Below are positions 47,995 through 57,025 of a stretch of DNA of 64,000 bases, one piece after another (position 1 is the first letter of the stretch; the number at the start of each line of letters is the position of its first letter). This DNA is from Geodermatophilus telluris. GTDB lineage: Bacteria; Actinomycetota; Actinomycetes; Mycobacteriales; Geodermatophilaceae. The notes under the pieces are model-generated. The model made no database searches. It worked only from the letters and a program-made list of their open reading frames with translations, and was not told the origin of the DNA. Both the position numbers and the translations under genes were made by a program. The stretch covers positions 62,001 through 126,000 of the forward strand of contig NZ_FMZF01000007.1 of assembly GCF_900102745.1 (NCBI RefSeq), given 5' to 3'.

Positions 47995-49406
47995 GGCGTC
48001 ACCACCTCGGTGGGCGCCTCGCCGATGGCCGGCTTGGGGGGCGCCGGCGGGGCGGCCGGCCGGCGCGCGGCGTCGCTGATCCGGACCAGGATCGCCACCA
48101 GCCCGAAGTTGGCCACCAGCGACGAGCCGCCGTAGGCGACGAACGGCGTGGTCAGCCCGGTCAGCGGCAGCAGGCCGGTGACCCCGCCGAGGACGACGAA
48201 CAGCTGCCAGGCGACGGCGAAGGCCAGCCCCCCGGCCAGCAGCTTGCCGAACGCGTCGCGCACGACCAGCGAGGTGCGCAGGCCGCGCTCGACGAGGATC
48301 AGGTAGACCACGATGAGCGCGACCAGGCCGAAGAGGCCCAGCTCCTCGCCGAGCGCGGCAGCGATGAAGTCGCTCTTGGCCACCGGCACCTGGTCGGGGC
48401 GCCCACCGCCGAGCCCGGCGCCGAACAGCCCGCCGGTGCCCAGGCCGAACAGCGACTGGACGAGCTGGTAGCCGCCCTCGTCGCGGTAGGCGAAGGGGTC
48501 CAGCCAGGTGTCCACGCGCACCCGCACGTGTCCGAACAGCTGGTAGGCGAGGAACGCCCCGGCGGCGAACAGGCCCAGGCCGATGAGCAGCCAGCTCGAC
48601 CGCTCGGTGGCGATGTAGAGCATCACGACGAAGATGCCGAACAGCAGCAGCGAGCTGCCCAGGTCGCGCTCGAAGACCAGCACGAGGATGGACAGCGCCC
48701 AGGCCACGAGCACCGGGCCCAGGTCGCGGGCCCGCGGGATCTCCAGGCCCATCACCCGGCGGCTGGCCAGCGCCAGGACGTCGCGCTTGTCGACCAGGTA
48801 GGACGCGAAGAAGACGATCAGGCAGATCTTGGCGAACTCGCCCGGCTGGATGCTGAAGCCGGCGACGCGGATCCAGATCTTGGCGCCGTACACCTCCGAG
48901 ACGGAGGCGGGCAGCACGGCCGGCAGCGCCAGCAGCACCAGCCCGACCAGGGCGAGGGTGTAGGCGAAGCGGGCCAGCAGCCGGTGGTCGCGCAGGACGA
49001 CCAGCACGGCGACGAACAGACCCGCGCCCACGGTCGCCCACAGCAGCTGCACCGGGGCGTCCCCGCCGGAGGCGGCGTCGGCCTGCTCGTCGGCCAGGTC
49101 GAGCCGGTGGATCATGGTCAGCCCGAGGCCGCACAGCAGCGCCACCGCGGGCAGCAGCAGCGGGTCGGCGTAGGGGGCGAGCTTGCGGACGACGAGGTGC
49201 AGCCCCGCCCAGATGGCGGCGAACCAGGCGCCGAAGGTGGCCAGCTCCGCGCGCAGCGACCCGGTGACGGTGAGGTCGACGATGCACTGCGCGGCGAGGG
49301 TGATCAGGACGGCGAAGCCCAGCAGCGCCAGTTCGGTGTTGCGGCGGGTGGGGGTCGCCGCGCCGGGCGCGCCCGCGCGCGGGTCGGTGGAGGGGCCGGC
49401 GGTCAC
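47991..49406 (-). CDS. rodA: SEDS-family glycosyltransferase RodA
   Basis: A 471-residue polytopic protein of the FtsW/RodA/SpoVE family that polymerises lipid II. Characteristic segments are WIRVAGFSIQPGEFAKICLIVF, LVFERDLGSSLL, AYQLFGHVRVRVDTWLDPF and the C-terminal FVAYGGSSLVAN. It pairs with PbpA. Position between pbpA and pstP equals Rv0017c. GTG start overlapping the pstP stop. Confidence 0.95.
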   Translation of the reverse strand: MTAGPSTDPRAGAPGAATPTRRNTELALLGFAVLITLAAQCIVDLTVTGSLRAELATFGAWFAAIWAGLHLVVRKLAPYADPLLLPAVALLCGLGLTMIHRLDLADEQADAASGGDAPVQLLWATVGAGLFVAVLVVLRDHRLLARFAYTLALVGLVLLALPAVLPASVSEVYGAKIWIRVAGFSIQPGEFAKICLIVFFASYLVDKRDVLALASRRVMGLEIPRARDLGPVLVAWALSILVLVFERDLGSSLLLFGIFVVMLYIATERSSWLLIGLGLFAAGAFLAYQLFGHVRVRVDTWLDPFAYRDEGGYQLVQSLFGLGTGGLFGAGLGGGRPDQVPVAKSDFIAAALGEELGLFGLVALIVVYLILVERGLRTSLVVRDAFGKLLAGGLAFAVAWQLFVVLGGVTGLLPLTGLTTPFVAYGGSSLVANFGLVAILVRISDAARRPAAPPAPPKPAIGEAPTEVVTP

Positions 49407-50821
49407 TCGGCCTCCCGGCAGTCCACTCCCGGCTCGGGCGTCGTCGCCGGAGCGGACGAGGTCGTCGTGGGGGAGGGCGTGGGGGTGGTCGTGGGGACGG
49501 GCACGGCGTCGGTGCCGGGCGCGGCGCCGGTGCCGGGCGCGGCCTCGGGCAGCGGCAGGGGCTCGGAGGTGGGAGCGGCCGAGGTGGGGGTGGCCGAGGT
49601 GGGCGTGGCCGGGCAGACCGGCAGCGCCATGGTCCGCAGCTCGTCGACGATCCGCTGGGCGTCGTCGGCGGTGTCGGCCTCGATGCCCCGGCGCACGCTG
49701 TTCTGGTCGTAGGAGCTCAGGTCGGCCAGCGCGATGTCGGTGACGTCGTCGACCCGGAACAGGTCCAGCCCGAGCAGGTCGGTGTTGAACCCGCGGAAGA
49801 CGGCCACCCGGTCGCCGCCGGCCGCCTCGACACCGACGAACCAGTGGGTCAGCACCCACAGCCAGGTGGCGATCCCGCCGATCACCAGGACCAGCACCGT
49901 CCCCACGACGAGGAACAGCCGCCGCCGAGGGCGGCGGCGGTCGGGGGGTGCGGCGGCCGTGGGTCCTGTCGAGGGTGGGGGTGGCTCGGGCGGCGGGTCG
50001 GCCAGCGCGGCCCGCCCGGCGGCCGAGCGGGGGTCCACCGCCCGCTGCCCGCGGTTGTCCCCGGCGGCGCCGTCGACGACCGGTTCCATGCTGGTGCCCG
50101 TGCCGGTGTCCTCGACGACGTCGGCCACGATCACGGTGATGTTGTCCGGGCCGCCGCTGCGCAGCGCCAGCTCGACGAGCCGGTCGGCGGTCGACTGCGG
50201 GTCGGGGTCCTTGAGCGCCTCGGCGAGCGTCTCCTCGCTGACCACGCCGGAGAGGCCGTCGGAGCACAGCAGGTAGCGGTCGCCGGCGCGGGCCTCGCGC
50301 ATGGACAGGTCGGGGTCGACGTCCTGGCCGTTGAGCGCCCGCAGCAGCAGCGAGCGCTGCGGGTGGTGGTTGGCCTCCTCGGGCGTGATCCGGCCGTCGT
50401 CGATGAGCGTCTGCACGAACGTGTCGTCGTGGGTGATCTGGGTGAAGACGCCGTCGCGCAGCAGGTAGGCGCGGGAGTCGCCGACGTGGCAGAGCGCCAG
50501 CCGGCCGCCGGCGAACAGGACGGCGGTGAGCGTGGTGCCCATGCCCTCGAGCTGCGGCGACTCGCGGATCACCTCGCGCAGGTGCTCGCTGCCGTCGAAC
50601 ACCGCCTCGCGCAGCGCCTGGAGCATGTCGCCGCTGGGGGCGTCCTCGTCGAGGTGCTCCAGCGCGGCGATGACGACCTTGCTGGCGACGTCGCCGGCGG
50701 CGTGCCCGCCCATGCCGTCGGCCACGGCCAGCAGCCGGGGCCCGGCGTAGACCGAGTCCTGGTTGTTGCCGCGGACGAGGCCGCGGTCGGAACGGGCGGC
50801 GTAGCGCAGCGCGAGACTCAT
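49403..50821 (-). CDS. pstP: PP2C-type Ser/Thr phosphatase PstP
   Basis: A 472-residue phosphatase reversing PknA/PknB phosphorylation. The PP2C domain (about 1-240) has SDRGLVRGNNQDS, VADGMGGHAAGDVAS, HVGDSRAYLL, LLCSDGLSG and GGPDNITVIV, covering the metal-binding Asp residues. A Pro-rich linker, one membrane helix (about 305-327), a small extracellular domain and a Thr/Pro/Ala-rich tail follow. ATG start 55 bases after fhaB. Confidence 0.95.
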   Translation of the reverse strand: MSLALRYAARSDRGLVRGNNQDSVYAGPRLLAVADGMGGHAAGDVASKVVIAALEHLDEDAPSGDMLQALREAVFDGSEHLREVIRESPQLEGMGTTLTAVLFAGGRLALCHVGDSRAYLLRDGVFTQITHDDTFVQTLIDDGRITPEEANHHPQRSLLLRALNGQDVDPDLSMREARAGDRYLLCSDGLSGVVSEETLAEALKDPDPQSTADRLVELALRSGGPDNITVIVADVVEDTGTGTSMEPVVDGAAGDNRGQRAVDPRSAAGRAALADPPPEPPPPSTGPTAAAPPDRRRPRRRLFLVVGTVLVLVIGGIATWLWVLTHWFVGVEAAGGDRVAVFRGFNTDLLGLDLFRVDDVTDIALADLSSYDQNSVRRGIEADTADDAQRIVDELRTMALPVCPATPTSATPTSAAPTSEPLPLPEAAPGTGAAPGTDAVPVPTTTPTPSPTTTSSAPATTPEPGVDCREAE

Positions 50822-50876
50822 CGGACCCTGCTCACGTCTGCTCTGCCGCTCCCCGTGGTCGCCTGCATGGTTCCCG

Positions 50877-51335
50877 TCAACGCAGCTCCAGGGCGGTCTG
50901 GCCGATGCGGATCGGCTGGCCCGGGGCCACGAGCAGCGGGCCCTGCACCCGCTGCTGGTCGAGGTAGGTGCCGTTGGTGGAACCGAGGTCCTCGACGTAC
51001 CACTGTCCCCCACGGTTGGTCAGGCGCGCGTGTCGGGAGCTGGCGAAGTCGTCGGTGAGGACGAGCGTGGAGTCGTCGGCACGGCCGATGAGGATCGGCT
51101 GCTCGCCGAGGGTGATCTTGGTGCCGGACAGCGGCCCCGCGGTCACCACCAGGGTGCGGGGCCCGCGTCCGCGCTTCCGGCCCGGGACGGCCGCGCGCGG
51201 CGGCACCGAGGCCACCCGCCCGGCGCGGCCGCCGAAGAGGTCGGCGCGCACCACCCGGAACGCCGCGAAGATGAACAGCCACAGCAGCAGCAGGAACCCG
51301 AAGCGGAAGACCTGCAGGACGATCTCGGCGGTCAC
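50877..51335 (-). CDS. fhaB: FHA domain protein FhaB (FipA)
   Basis: A 152-residue protein with an N-terminal membrane helix (about 6-27), a basic linker and a C-terminal FHA domain (about 60-150) that binds phosphothreonine. The FHA signature is intact: LIGRADDSTLVL, SSRHARL and DLGSTNGTYLD. In mycobacteria it links PknA/PknB signalling to the division machinery. GTG start, 13 bases after fhaA. Confidence 0.94.
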   Translation of the reverse strand: MTAEIVLQVFRFGFLLLLWLFIFAAFRVVRADLFGGRAGRVASVPPRAAVPGRKRGRGPRTLVVTAGPLSGTKITLGEQPILIGRADDSTLVLTDDFASSRHARLTNRGGQWYVEDLGSTNGTYLDQQRVQGPLLVAPGQPIRIGQTALELR

Positions 51336-51348
51336 GGCCGGCTCCCCC

Positions 51349-52179
51349 TCACGCGCCGTCCTGCCGGTACACCAGCACGGAGTGGCCGATGCGGATGACG
51401 TCGCCGTCGGCGAGCGCCTGCCGGGTGATCTTGCGGCCGTTGACCAGGGTGCCGTTGGTGGAGCCGAGGTCCTCGGCGTAGGCGGTGCCGTTGTCCAGGA
51501 CGACGTCCACGTGCTTGCGGCTGACGCCGGTGTCGGGCAGCCGGATGTCGGCCTCGGTGCCCCGGCCGATGACGTTGCGGCCGGTGGTCAGCTCGTGCCG
51601 GGTGCCCGGCCCGTCGACGACGAGCACGTGCGTGACGCCGGGCTTGCTGCCGGCGCGCCCCACGACCGACGGGTGCTGCTTGCCGGTGTCGGTGGGGATC
51701 CGGCCGCGCAGCGGCGGCAGCGGGGGGACCCCGCCCGCCCCGGTCGCCGGCGGCGCGGGGGGCGGGGCGAGCGGCGGCGCGGCGTCGCCCCGGGTGCCCG
51801 GCCGCGCGGGGTCGGCCACGTGCGAGCTGACCTCGAAGACGCCGGTGGGCAGCTCGTCGTCGCGCTCGAGGCGGACCTGCACCTCGCCGAAGACCTGCCA
51901 GCCCTCGTCGTCGATGTGCTCGGAGACCATGTCGGCGAGCTGGGCGGCCAGCTGCTCGGACCACTCGGCGAGGTTGTCGTAGTCGGTGCGGCCCAGGCGC
52001 ACGTCGTAGACGTTGGGCGCCAGCACCCGGCCCTCGCCCAGCACCGAGCGCTGCTCGTCGGCCTCCCGCTGAAGCGCCTTGGCGATCTCGGCGGGGTGGA
52101 CCTTGCCCTTGAAGATGCGGGCGAAGGCGAAGCCGACCATGCCCTCGAGTCGTCGCTCGAAGCGCTGCAGCACGCCCAC
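51349..52179 (-). CDS. fhaA: FhaA: DUF3662 and FHA domain protein
   Basis: A 276-residue protein with an N-terminal DUF3662 domain (about 1-125, starting VLQRFERRLEGMV), a Pro/Gly-rich linker and a C-terminal FHA domain (about 190-275) with VIGRGTEADIRL, VSRKHVDV and DLGSTNGTLVNG. In mycobacteria FhaA is phosphorylated by PknB and binds phosphorylated MviN pseudokinase and CwlM, both present here. The linker is much shorter than in Rv0020c. GTG 52179 has GGAGGAG upstream; the frame is open further up but unconserved. First gene of the - strand operon. Confidence 0.93.
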   Translation of the reverse strand: MGVLQRFERRLEGMVGFAFARIFKGKVHPAEIAKALQREADEQRSVLGEGRVLAPNVYDVRLGRTDYDNLAEWSEQLAAQLADMVSEHIDDEGWQVFGEVQVRLERDDELPTGVFEVSSHVADPARPGTRGDAAPPLAPPPAPPATGAGGVPPLPPLRGRIPTDTGKQHPSVVGRAGSKPGVTHVLVVDGPGTRHELTTGRNVIGRGTEADIRLPDTGVSRKHVDVVLDNGTAYAEDLGSTNGTLVNGRKITRQALADGDVIRIGHSVLVYRQDGA

Positions 52180-52326
52180 AGTCGCTCCTCCACGCTCGCC
52201 CGGCCGATGGTCCTCCGGGTGATCGTAGCCGGGTGACGGGTGCCCGACCGGCCAGCAACGCCCGACGTCCCGAGCCGCGCCGGGGCCGCCTGCCCACCCC
52301 TCCACGGTCCCGTGCCGGCGGGCTGC

Positions 52327-52332
52327 TACTGT
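52327..52332 (+). promoter_or_regulatory. Candidate -10 of tRNA-Leu
   Basis: TACTGT ends 12 bases before the mature tRNA-Leu 5' end. Confidence 0.45.
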
Positions 52333-52344
52333 CCTTCCTCGCCA

Positions 52345-52430
52345 GGGCAAGTGGCGGAATGGCAGACGCGCACGGTTCAGGTCCGTGTGTCCGAGAGGAC
52401 GTGGGGGTTCAACTCCCCCCTTGCCCACCA
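52345..52430 (+). tRNA. leuT: tRNA-Leu (CAG)
   Basis: The acceptor stem GGGCAAG pairs with CTTGCCC. The anticodon loop TTCAGGT gives CAG. A long variable arm (TGTCCGAGAGGACG) and the T arm GGGGG-TTCAACT-CCCCC are present; CCA is encoded. Core synteny with other actinobacteria ends here and accessory genes begin, so it is a plausible integration point. Confidence 0.97.
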
Positions 52431-52454
52431 GATCCTGGGGAATCCCCCAGGATC
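52431..52454 (+). terminator. Hairpin directly after tRNA-Leu
   Basis: GATCCTGGGG (52431-52440) and CCCCAGGATC (52445-52454) form a perfect 10-bp stem with loop AATC, starting at the base after CCA. Confidence 0.8.
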
Positions 52455-52603
52455 CCCAGGCGGCTGAGGCCGCTCGCCGCACCGCGGCGGCATACCCCGA
52501 CTGCCACCAGTCCGGAGATGCCGCGGCTGCGCACGCATCTCCTCCGAAGCAGCCCGCCGCAAAGGTGACTGCGCCCGCCGGACAGTCCGGGACCTGTGCG
52601 CTC

Positions 52604-53254
52604 ATGCCGCACGGACTGGACACCCGCCACCGCACCGCCGCCCGCGTCGCCGGGATCAAGGCGCCCTACCCCGGCGTCGACACCCTGGCTCCTTCCGGGC
52701 CGGCCGCCGGCCGCGCCGCCGAGGTCGATGCCTCCGAGGGGCGGCTGGCCCCCGTCGTCCACCTGGCCGACCGCGCCGCGCGCCCGGCGCGGGACGGCGC
52801 GACTCGGGAGCCGCAGGCCGCCCGCATCGACGCCCAGAACCGGATCAACCTCGGCAAGGCGCTGTCCGCGCTCGGCTGGACGCCGGACACCTTCCTCGTC
52901 GCCGCCCGCGAGAACGGGCACATCGTCGTCCGCGCCGCCGCCGACAGCCCCCTGCTCACCCCGGTGCCCGTCGACGCCCAGCGGCGCCTCACCCTGCCGC
53001 CGGCCGTCCTGGGCGCCCTCGACGTCCGCCCCGGCGACCAGGTCCTCGCCGGGGTCGTCGTGGACACCGCTGAGTTGCACCTGTTCGCCGCGGCCGACGC
53101 GCTCCAGCAGCTGATCGGCGCGCTGCCCGGTAGTGGGCCGCCCGAGGCGGCCGCGGAGCCGGCACCGGCGCGGCCCGCTGCTGGCGGCAGCCGCATCAGG
53201 GGCCGCTGGCAGGCGGTGGACCGTGGCACGCAGCGCCCGGCCGACAGCTGTTGA
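52604..53254 (+). CDS. AbrB-like (swapped-hairpin) domain protein
   Basis: A 216-residue protein. After about 75 low-complexity residues there are two AbrB/MazE-like segments: RIDAQNRINLGKALSALGW (about 80-120) and VPVDAQRRLTLPPAVLGAL (about 128-170), each followed by a short strand-rich stretch. AbrB folds bind DNA as dimers; two in one chain would make a pseudo-dimer. A disordered tail follows. ATG 52604 is chosen; the frame is open upstream with a GTG at 52565. First gene past tRNA-Leu; possibly a transcription factor or part of an antitoxin-like module. No toxin partner was recognised. Confidence 0.65.
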   Translation: MPHGLDTRHRTAARVAGIKAPYPGVDTLAPSGPAAGRAAEVDASEGRLAPVVHLADRAARPARDGATREPQAARIDAQNRINLGKALSALGWTPDTFLVAARENGHIVVRAAADSPLLTPVPVDAQRRLTLPPAVLGALDVRPGDQVLAGVVVDTAELHLFAAADALQQLIGALPGSGPPEAAAEPAPARPAAGGSRIRGRWQAVDRGTQRPADSC

Positions 53255-53367
53255 CCCGTTGGTGCGGGCTTCGCTGGCGTCGCTGCTCTTCAGTGCGCAG
53301 CACCGATCGACATGCACGCAACACCACGCCCGCGTGCGCGCCAACGCCGCTGTCCCACCCCGATCGC

Positions 53368-54018
53368 ATGATCACGGGCATGGTCACCGACCCGCCGCAG
53401 GACAGCGCACACACGACCGGCCCCGACGTGCCGCCGGGGCCCTGGCGTTGGATCCGGCTGGACCCCGGCAGGGTCTACGACCGCCGCACTCCCGCGCAGG
53501 ACGCCGCCCTCGGCCTTGACGCCGGCCTGCGGCAGCCGGCCGGTGAACGCGGCTGGGGGCTCATCGACGCCGGCGGGGACGCCGTCCTCAGCGTGGACGG
53601 CGGGTGGGGCTCACCCGAGCTGGCCGGCGGTGCGGCGTTCAGTCCCGACCATCCGGTTGCGCAGCTGCTCGCCCGCGCCTCGGAGATCCCCACACTGGAC
53701 GCGGCGCTCGCCGAGGCCCGGACACTCCTCACCGACCGGGAGGAGCTGCGGGCGCTCGTTCGCCGGCAGGCCGCCGAGGTGGCGCTGCTGGAGGCTCAGC
53801 AGGACGAGTCCGGCGTCCGCTTCCGCCACCTCGAGGACACCAACGAGGCACTGGTGGCGCAGCTCGCCGCCGCGCACGCCCGCATCGAGCAGCTCACTGC
53901 AGCCCGCGCCGAGGCGGTCAAGTGGGCCCAGCTGCTCGCCGACACCTTCGGCCTACCGGCCCGAACCGGCCTGGGGCCGCCGCCGGCCTGGCTGCTCGCC
54001 GCGCCGGAGCAGCCGTGA
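53368..54018 (+). CDS. Hypothetical coiled-coil protein
   Basis: A 216-residue protein of unknown function. The N-terminal half has WRWIRLDPGRVYDRR and a Gly-rich GWGLIDAGGDAVLSVDGGWG stretch. The C-terminal half (about 110-195) is Ala/Glu/Leu-rich helix, probably coiled coil, ending GLPARTGLGPPPAWLLA. ATG 53368 or 53380 are the possible starts; neither has a strong ribosome site. The stop overlaps the next gene by four bases (GTGA). Confidence 0.6.
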   Translation: MITGMVTDPPQDSAHTTGPDVPPGPWRWIRLDPGRVYDRRTPAQDAALGLDAGLRQPAGERGWGLIDAGGDAVLSVDGGWGSPELAGGAAFSPDHPVAQLLARASEIPTLDAALAEARTLLTDREELRALVRRQAAEVALLEAQQDESGVRFRHLEDTNEALVAQLAAAHARIEQLTAARAEAVKWAQLLADTFGLPARTGLGPPPAWLLAAPEQP

Positions 54019-54533
54019 CCGCCCCGCGGCCGTCACCGGCCGGGCGGCTGCGCGCGGTGATCGAGCAGTTGGCCGACGCGACCGGCGCCGACCGAGGCGA
54101 CCTGCTCGCCGTGGGCCTGAGCGCGCTGGCCAAGCTGCAGCAGCAGCTGGCCGAGACGCAGGCGTCGCTGCGCATCGCCGACAAGGTCGTCGTCCGGCAC
54201 CGGGCGCTGCTGCAGGTGGCCACCGAAGAGGTCGAGACCGCGCGGCGGTGGGCTCGCAGCTTGTGGGATGACGGCCCGGCGTCGGAGGGGCCGATCATCT
54301 ACGGGCCACCGGAGGTGGCGCCTGCGTGGTTGACCGCCGACGGCCCGCGGCACACCGCGCGCCGCCCGCGGCGACCGTTGGTGGACCTCGATCCCGCGGA
54401 CACCGCGCGGGCGCTGCGGATGGCCGCCCTGGAGCGGGTGCTCGCTGACCTGCAGGAGGAGTGGGGCCCGCTCACCGACGAGGAGCTCACCGCGGCGGTA
54501 CAGGATGTGCGGGTCCGCGGCCAGCAGCCCTGA
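54015..54533 (+). CDS. Hypothetical protein, coupled to the upstream coiled-coil gene
   Basis: A 172-residue protein of unknown function. A helical N-terminal half (RAVIEQLADATGADRGDLL, then a Gln/Ala-rich coiled-coil stretch) is followed by a Pro/Arg-rich linker and a C-terminal helical segment (ALRMAALERVLADLQEEW). The GTG start lies in a GTGA overlap, so the two proteins are likely made together and may interact. It converges on the PP2C-STAS gene after 126 bases. Confidence 0.6.
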   Translation: MTAPRPSPAGRLRAVIEQLADATGADRGDLLAVGLSALAKLQQQLAETQASLRIADKVVVRHRALLQVATEEVETARRWARSLWDDGPASEGPIIYGPPEVAPAWLTADGPRHTARRPRRPLVDLDPADTARALRMAALERVLADLQEEWGPLTDEELTAAVQDVRVRGQQP

Positions 54534-54659
54534 CGTTAGGGAGTCGGGACGTGGGCCGCCGGCACCACCAGGCGCCGGGCCGTTCAGCTGAGCAGCGACC
54601 CGCCCGGCGATGCGTCACCGAGCTCCACCGGGTGCTGCGGCACGCGGGCCGGGACGTGG

Positions 54660-56588
54660 TCAGTCATCGGCGTCGGTGGCGGTCGGGATCCCGGCCAGTG
54701 CGAGGACCTGCTGGGCGACGCTGCCGGGGCGACAGCGGACGCGGGCGCTCACCCCGACCTGCCCTGCGTGCTGCAGGCCGGCCCGGAGGGTGCTGATCGC
54801 GGTGCTGGCGAGGACCGTGACGTCGTCGAGGTCGACGACGAGGTCCGGCGCGCCAGGTGTCGTGCTCAGGGCCAGGTGCGACTGGAGCTCCTCGAGCATC
54901 GCCGCGTCGATGGGTCCCCGCACCCGCAGCACGTTGCGGTCGCCGTGCCCCTCGAGGTAGACGTCGGCAAGGCCGGGCGGAGTCGCCGGGGGCCGCGGGA
55001 CGCTGTTCCGGGACGGTTTCCACGGGCGGTGGTGGACGGTGACCTCGGTGCCGTGCTCGTGGTCGATCGACACGGCGGCCGACAGCTGGCGGACGAGCGC
55101 CAGCCCGATGCCGGGGTCCCGGACTGACCCAGCCGGAGGACGCCACGGGCCCCGGTCACTGATGGTGAGCGTGAGGTCGCCGCTCGGGGCGAGGTCGGCG
55201 CACACCGTCACCGGGCCACCCGCGCCGCCGTAGGGGTGCTCGACGGTGTTCTCGACGAGCTCGGTGAGGATCTGGTCGAGCTCGGCCAGGGCGTGCTCGT
55301 CGACCTGGCCCGGCCGGAACCAGGCGCGCAGCGATGCCCGGACCTCGGCGACGTCGCCCGGCCCGACGACGCGCTCGAGGCGGAACGGCGCCGGCGCCGG
55401 CACGCGCTGCAGAGCGAGGAGGGTGACGTCGTCGCTCGCGCCGGTCTCCCGGGTGAGGCGCTCGAGCACCTGCACGGTCGCGCGGTCGACCGCCGCCGGG
55501 AGGCTGAAGGCGGGCAGCAGCTCGTCGGCGACGGCCGCGGTGGCGATCCGGAGGAGCTCGACGACTCCGCGGGTGGCCGGCACGCCGGGGCGTTCGACGA
55601 TCCCGTCGCTGTAGAGCAGGAGCACGCCGTCGTCCAGCCGCGCGGTGAGGGTGCGTCGGTCCCCGGCCTCGCCGAGGGGTCCCTGCCCGCTGGGCGCCAG
55701 GTAGGCGCTGCCGCCGGTACCGCCGGCGAGCAGCGGCGGCGGGTGGCCGGCACTGCAGTAGCGGAGCTCGCCGCTGGGCAGGTCGAGGGTGAGGACGCAG
55801 ACGGTGCTGCCGGCGCCGCCGGGCACGACCTGGGTGAAGCGGTCGAGGGCGGCGACGACCTCGGCGACCCCGGCGCCGGCGTGCAGGCGCTCGAGGGCGA
55901 CCGCCCGCAGCTGAGCCATCACCGCCGAGGCGTCCACGCCGTGGCCGACGACGTCGCCGACCACGGCGGCGATGGTCCGGTCGTCGAGCGGGAGGACGTC
56001 GAACCAGTCCCCGCCGGCCGCCTGCTCGGCGCCGCCGATGCTGTAACTGGCGGCGACGTCGAGGGCCGGCAGCACCGGCAGCCACGCCGGCAGCAGCGCG
56101 CGCTGCACCTCGTCGATGACGTCGGTGGCCCGCCGGTAGCGCCGGCCCAGCTCGGCCGCCGCCGCGGCGTCGGCCTCCTCACGACGGACCGCGGCGGTGA
56201 TGTCGCGTCCGACGCCGAGGACCCCGACGATCTCGCCGTGCCGGTCCCGGAACGGGCCGACCTCGAAGTCGAGGACGATCTCCTCCTGGTGCCCGTCCGG
56301 CGTCACCACGGCCAGGCGGATCCGGTCGAGCATCGCCCGCTCGCCGGCGTAGGCGCGGTCGAAGATCTCGATGACCCCCTGCCCCGCGATGCCGACGAGG
56401 AAGTCGGCGGCGCGCATGCCGACCGGGTCGAAGCCGCCCAGGACCCGGAGGAACTCGGCGTTGAGGGCCACGACCCGGTGCTCGGGGCCCTCGTAGACGA
56501 TGGCGTACCAGGGCAGCTGGTGCAGCGCGGCCGACCGGACACGGTCGCTGCCGACGCCTGCCTCGATGGGGAGCTCAGACTCCTGCAC
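54660..56588 (-). CDS. PAS-PP2C-HATPase-STAS multidomain regulator (RsbU/RsbW/RsbV-like)
   Basis: About 642 residues with four modules: a PAS sensor (about 20-135), a SpoIIE/PP2C phosphatase (about 160-395; GGDWFDV, GDVVGHG, YSDGIVE and SDDVTLL give the metal-binding Asp residues), an anti-sigma-type HATPase (about 405-530; LDQILTELVENTVEHPYG and GIGLALVRQL) and a STAS domain (about 550-640). In the STAS segment VDLDDVTVLASTAIS the serine position of anti-sigma-factor antagonists is kept. So one chain carries the phosphatase, kinase and antagonist types of a partner-switching pathway. GTG 56588 follows AGGGGG. Divergent from the ANTAR gene; no sigma factor is nearby. Confidence 0.87.
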   Translation of the reverse strand: MQESELPIEAGVGSDRVRSAALHQLPWYAIVYEGPEHRVVALNAEFLRVLGGFDPVGMRAADFLVGIAGQGVIEIFDRAYAGERAMLDRIRLAVVTPDGHQEEIVLDFEVGPFRDRHGEIVGVLGVGRDITAAVRREEADAAAAAELGRRYRRATDVIDEVQRALLPAWLPVLPALDVAASYSIGGAEQAAGGDWFDVLPLDDRTIAAVVGDVVGHGVDASAVMAQLRAVALERLHAGAGVAEVVAALDRFTQVVPGGAGSTVCVLTLDLPSGELRYCSAGHPPPLLAGGTGGSAYLAPSGQGPLGEAGDRRTLTARLDDGVLLLYSDGIVERPGVPATRGVVELLRIATAAVADELLPAFSLPAAVDRATVQVLERLTRETGASDDVTLLALQRVPAPAPFRLERVVGPGDVAEVRASLRAWFRPGQVDEHALAELDQILTELVENTVEHPYGGAGGPVTVCADLAPSGDLTLTISDRGPWRPPAGSVRDPGIGLALVRQLSAAVSIDHEHGTEVTVHHRPWKPSRNSVPRPPATPPGLADVYLEGHGDRNVLRVRGPIDAAMLEELQSHLALSTTPGAPDLVVDLDDVTVLASTAISTLRAGLQHAGQVGVSARVRCRPGSVAQQVLALAGIPTATDADD

Positions 56589-57025
56589 GCCACCCCCTGC
56601 GCACGACCACGCCGCCGCGACCGACGACGGGGCGCAGCCGTCGGCGCGCACGAGGGACCGGGGCCCGGGTCGATGCAGACCAGCGACATGCTGGGTGCAC
56701 GGGTTGCCGGCGCCGCGGCCTGGCCTCCGTGGCCGCCGTGACGACGCGTCCCCCAGGCGCGAAGCTCACCAGCAGAATGTGCCCGCAGGGCCGAGAGCTC
56801 GCAAGACACGCCCGAGCGCCACCGATGCGTCCGTCAGGAGCCGGAGCGGTCGGACCCGGGCGGGGTCCGGCAGGCCGGCTCCGAGCAGTGACGGAGGCAC
56901 GGATGGCCGGGCGACTGCGCGGTCGCGGCGGGCCGGCCGGCGCTCACCGCAAACGCAGGCCGGCCCTACGCTGCGGGGGCGCGAAGACACAGCGCGCGGA
57001 CATCCCACCTTGCGAGGAGGGCGCC
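56589..57025. promoter_or_regulatory. Divergent intergenic region of the PP2C-STAS and ANTAR genes
   Basis: A 437-base gap. TACGCT (56967-56972) is a candidate -10 for the ANTAR gene, leaving a leader of about 45 bases. Nothing else coding was recognised; open frames here are unconserved upstream extensions. Confidence 0.4.

Noticed and set aside
52345..52430. tRNA-Leu 3' end as an attL site with a matching attR in the window
   Set aside because: I searched by eye for a repeat of the GGTTCAACTCCCCCCTTGCC segment downstream and found none; an att call is not supported within these limits.
56729..57025. Upstream extension of the ANTAR protein
   Set aside because: Arg/Gly-rich, unconserved-looking residues; GTG 57026 has an excellent GAGGAGG site and a candidate promoter lies inside the extension.
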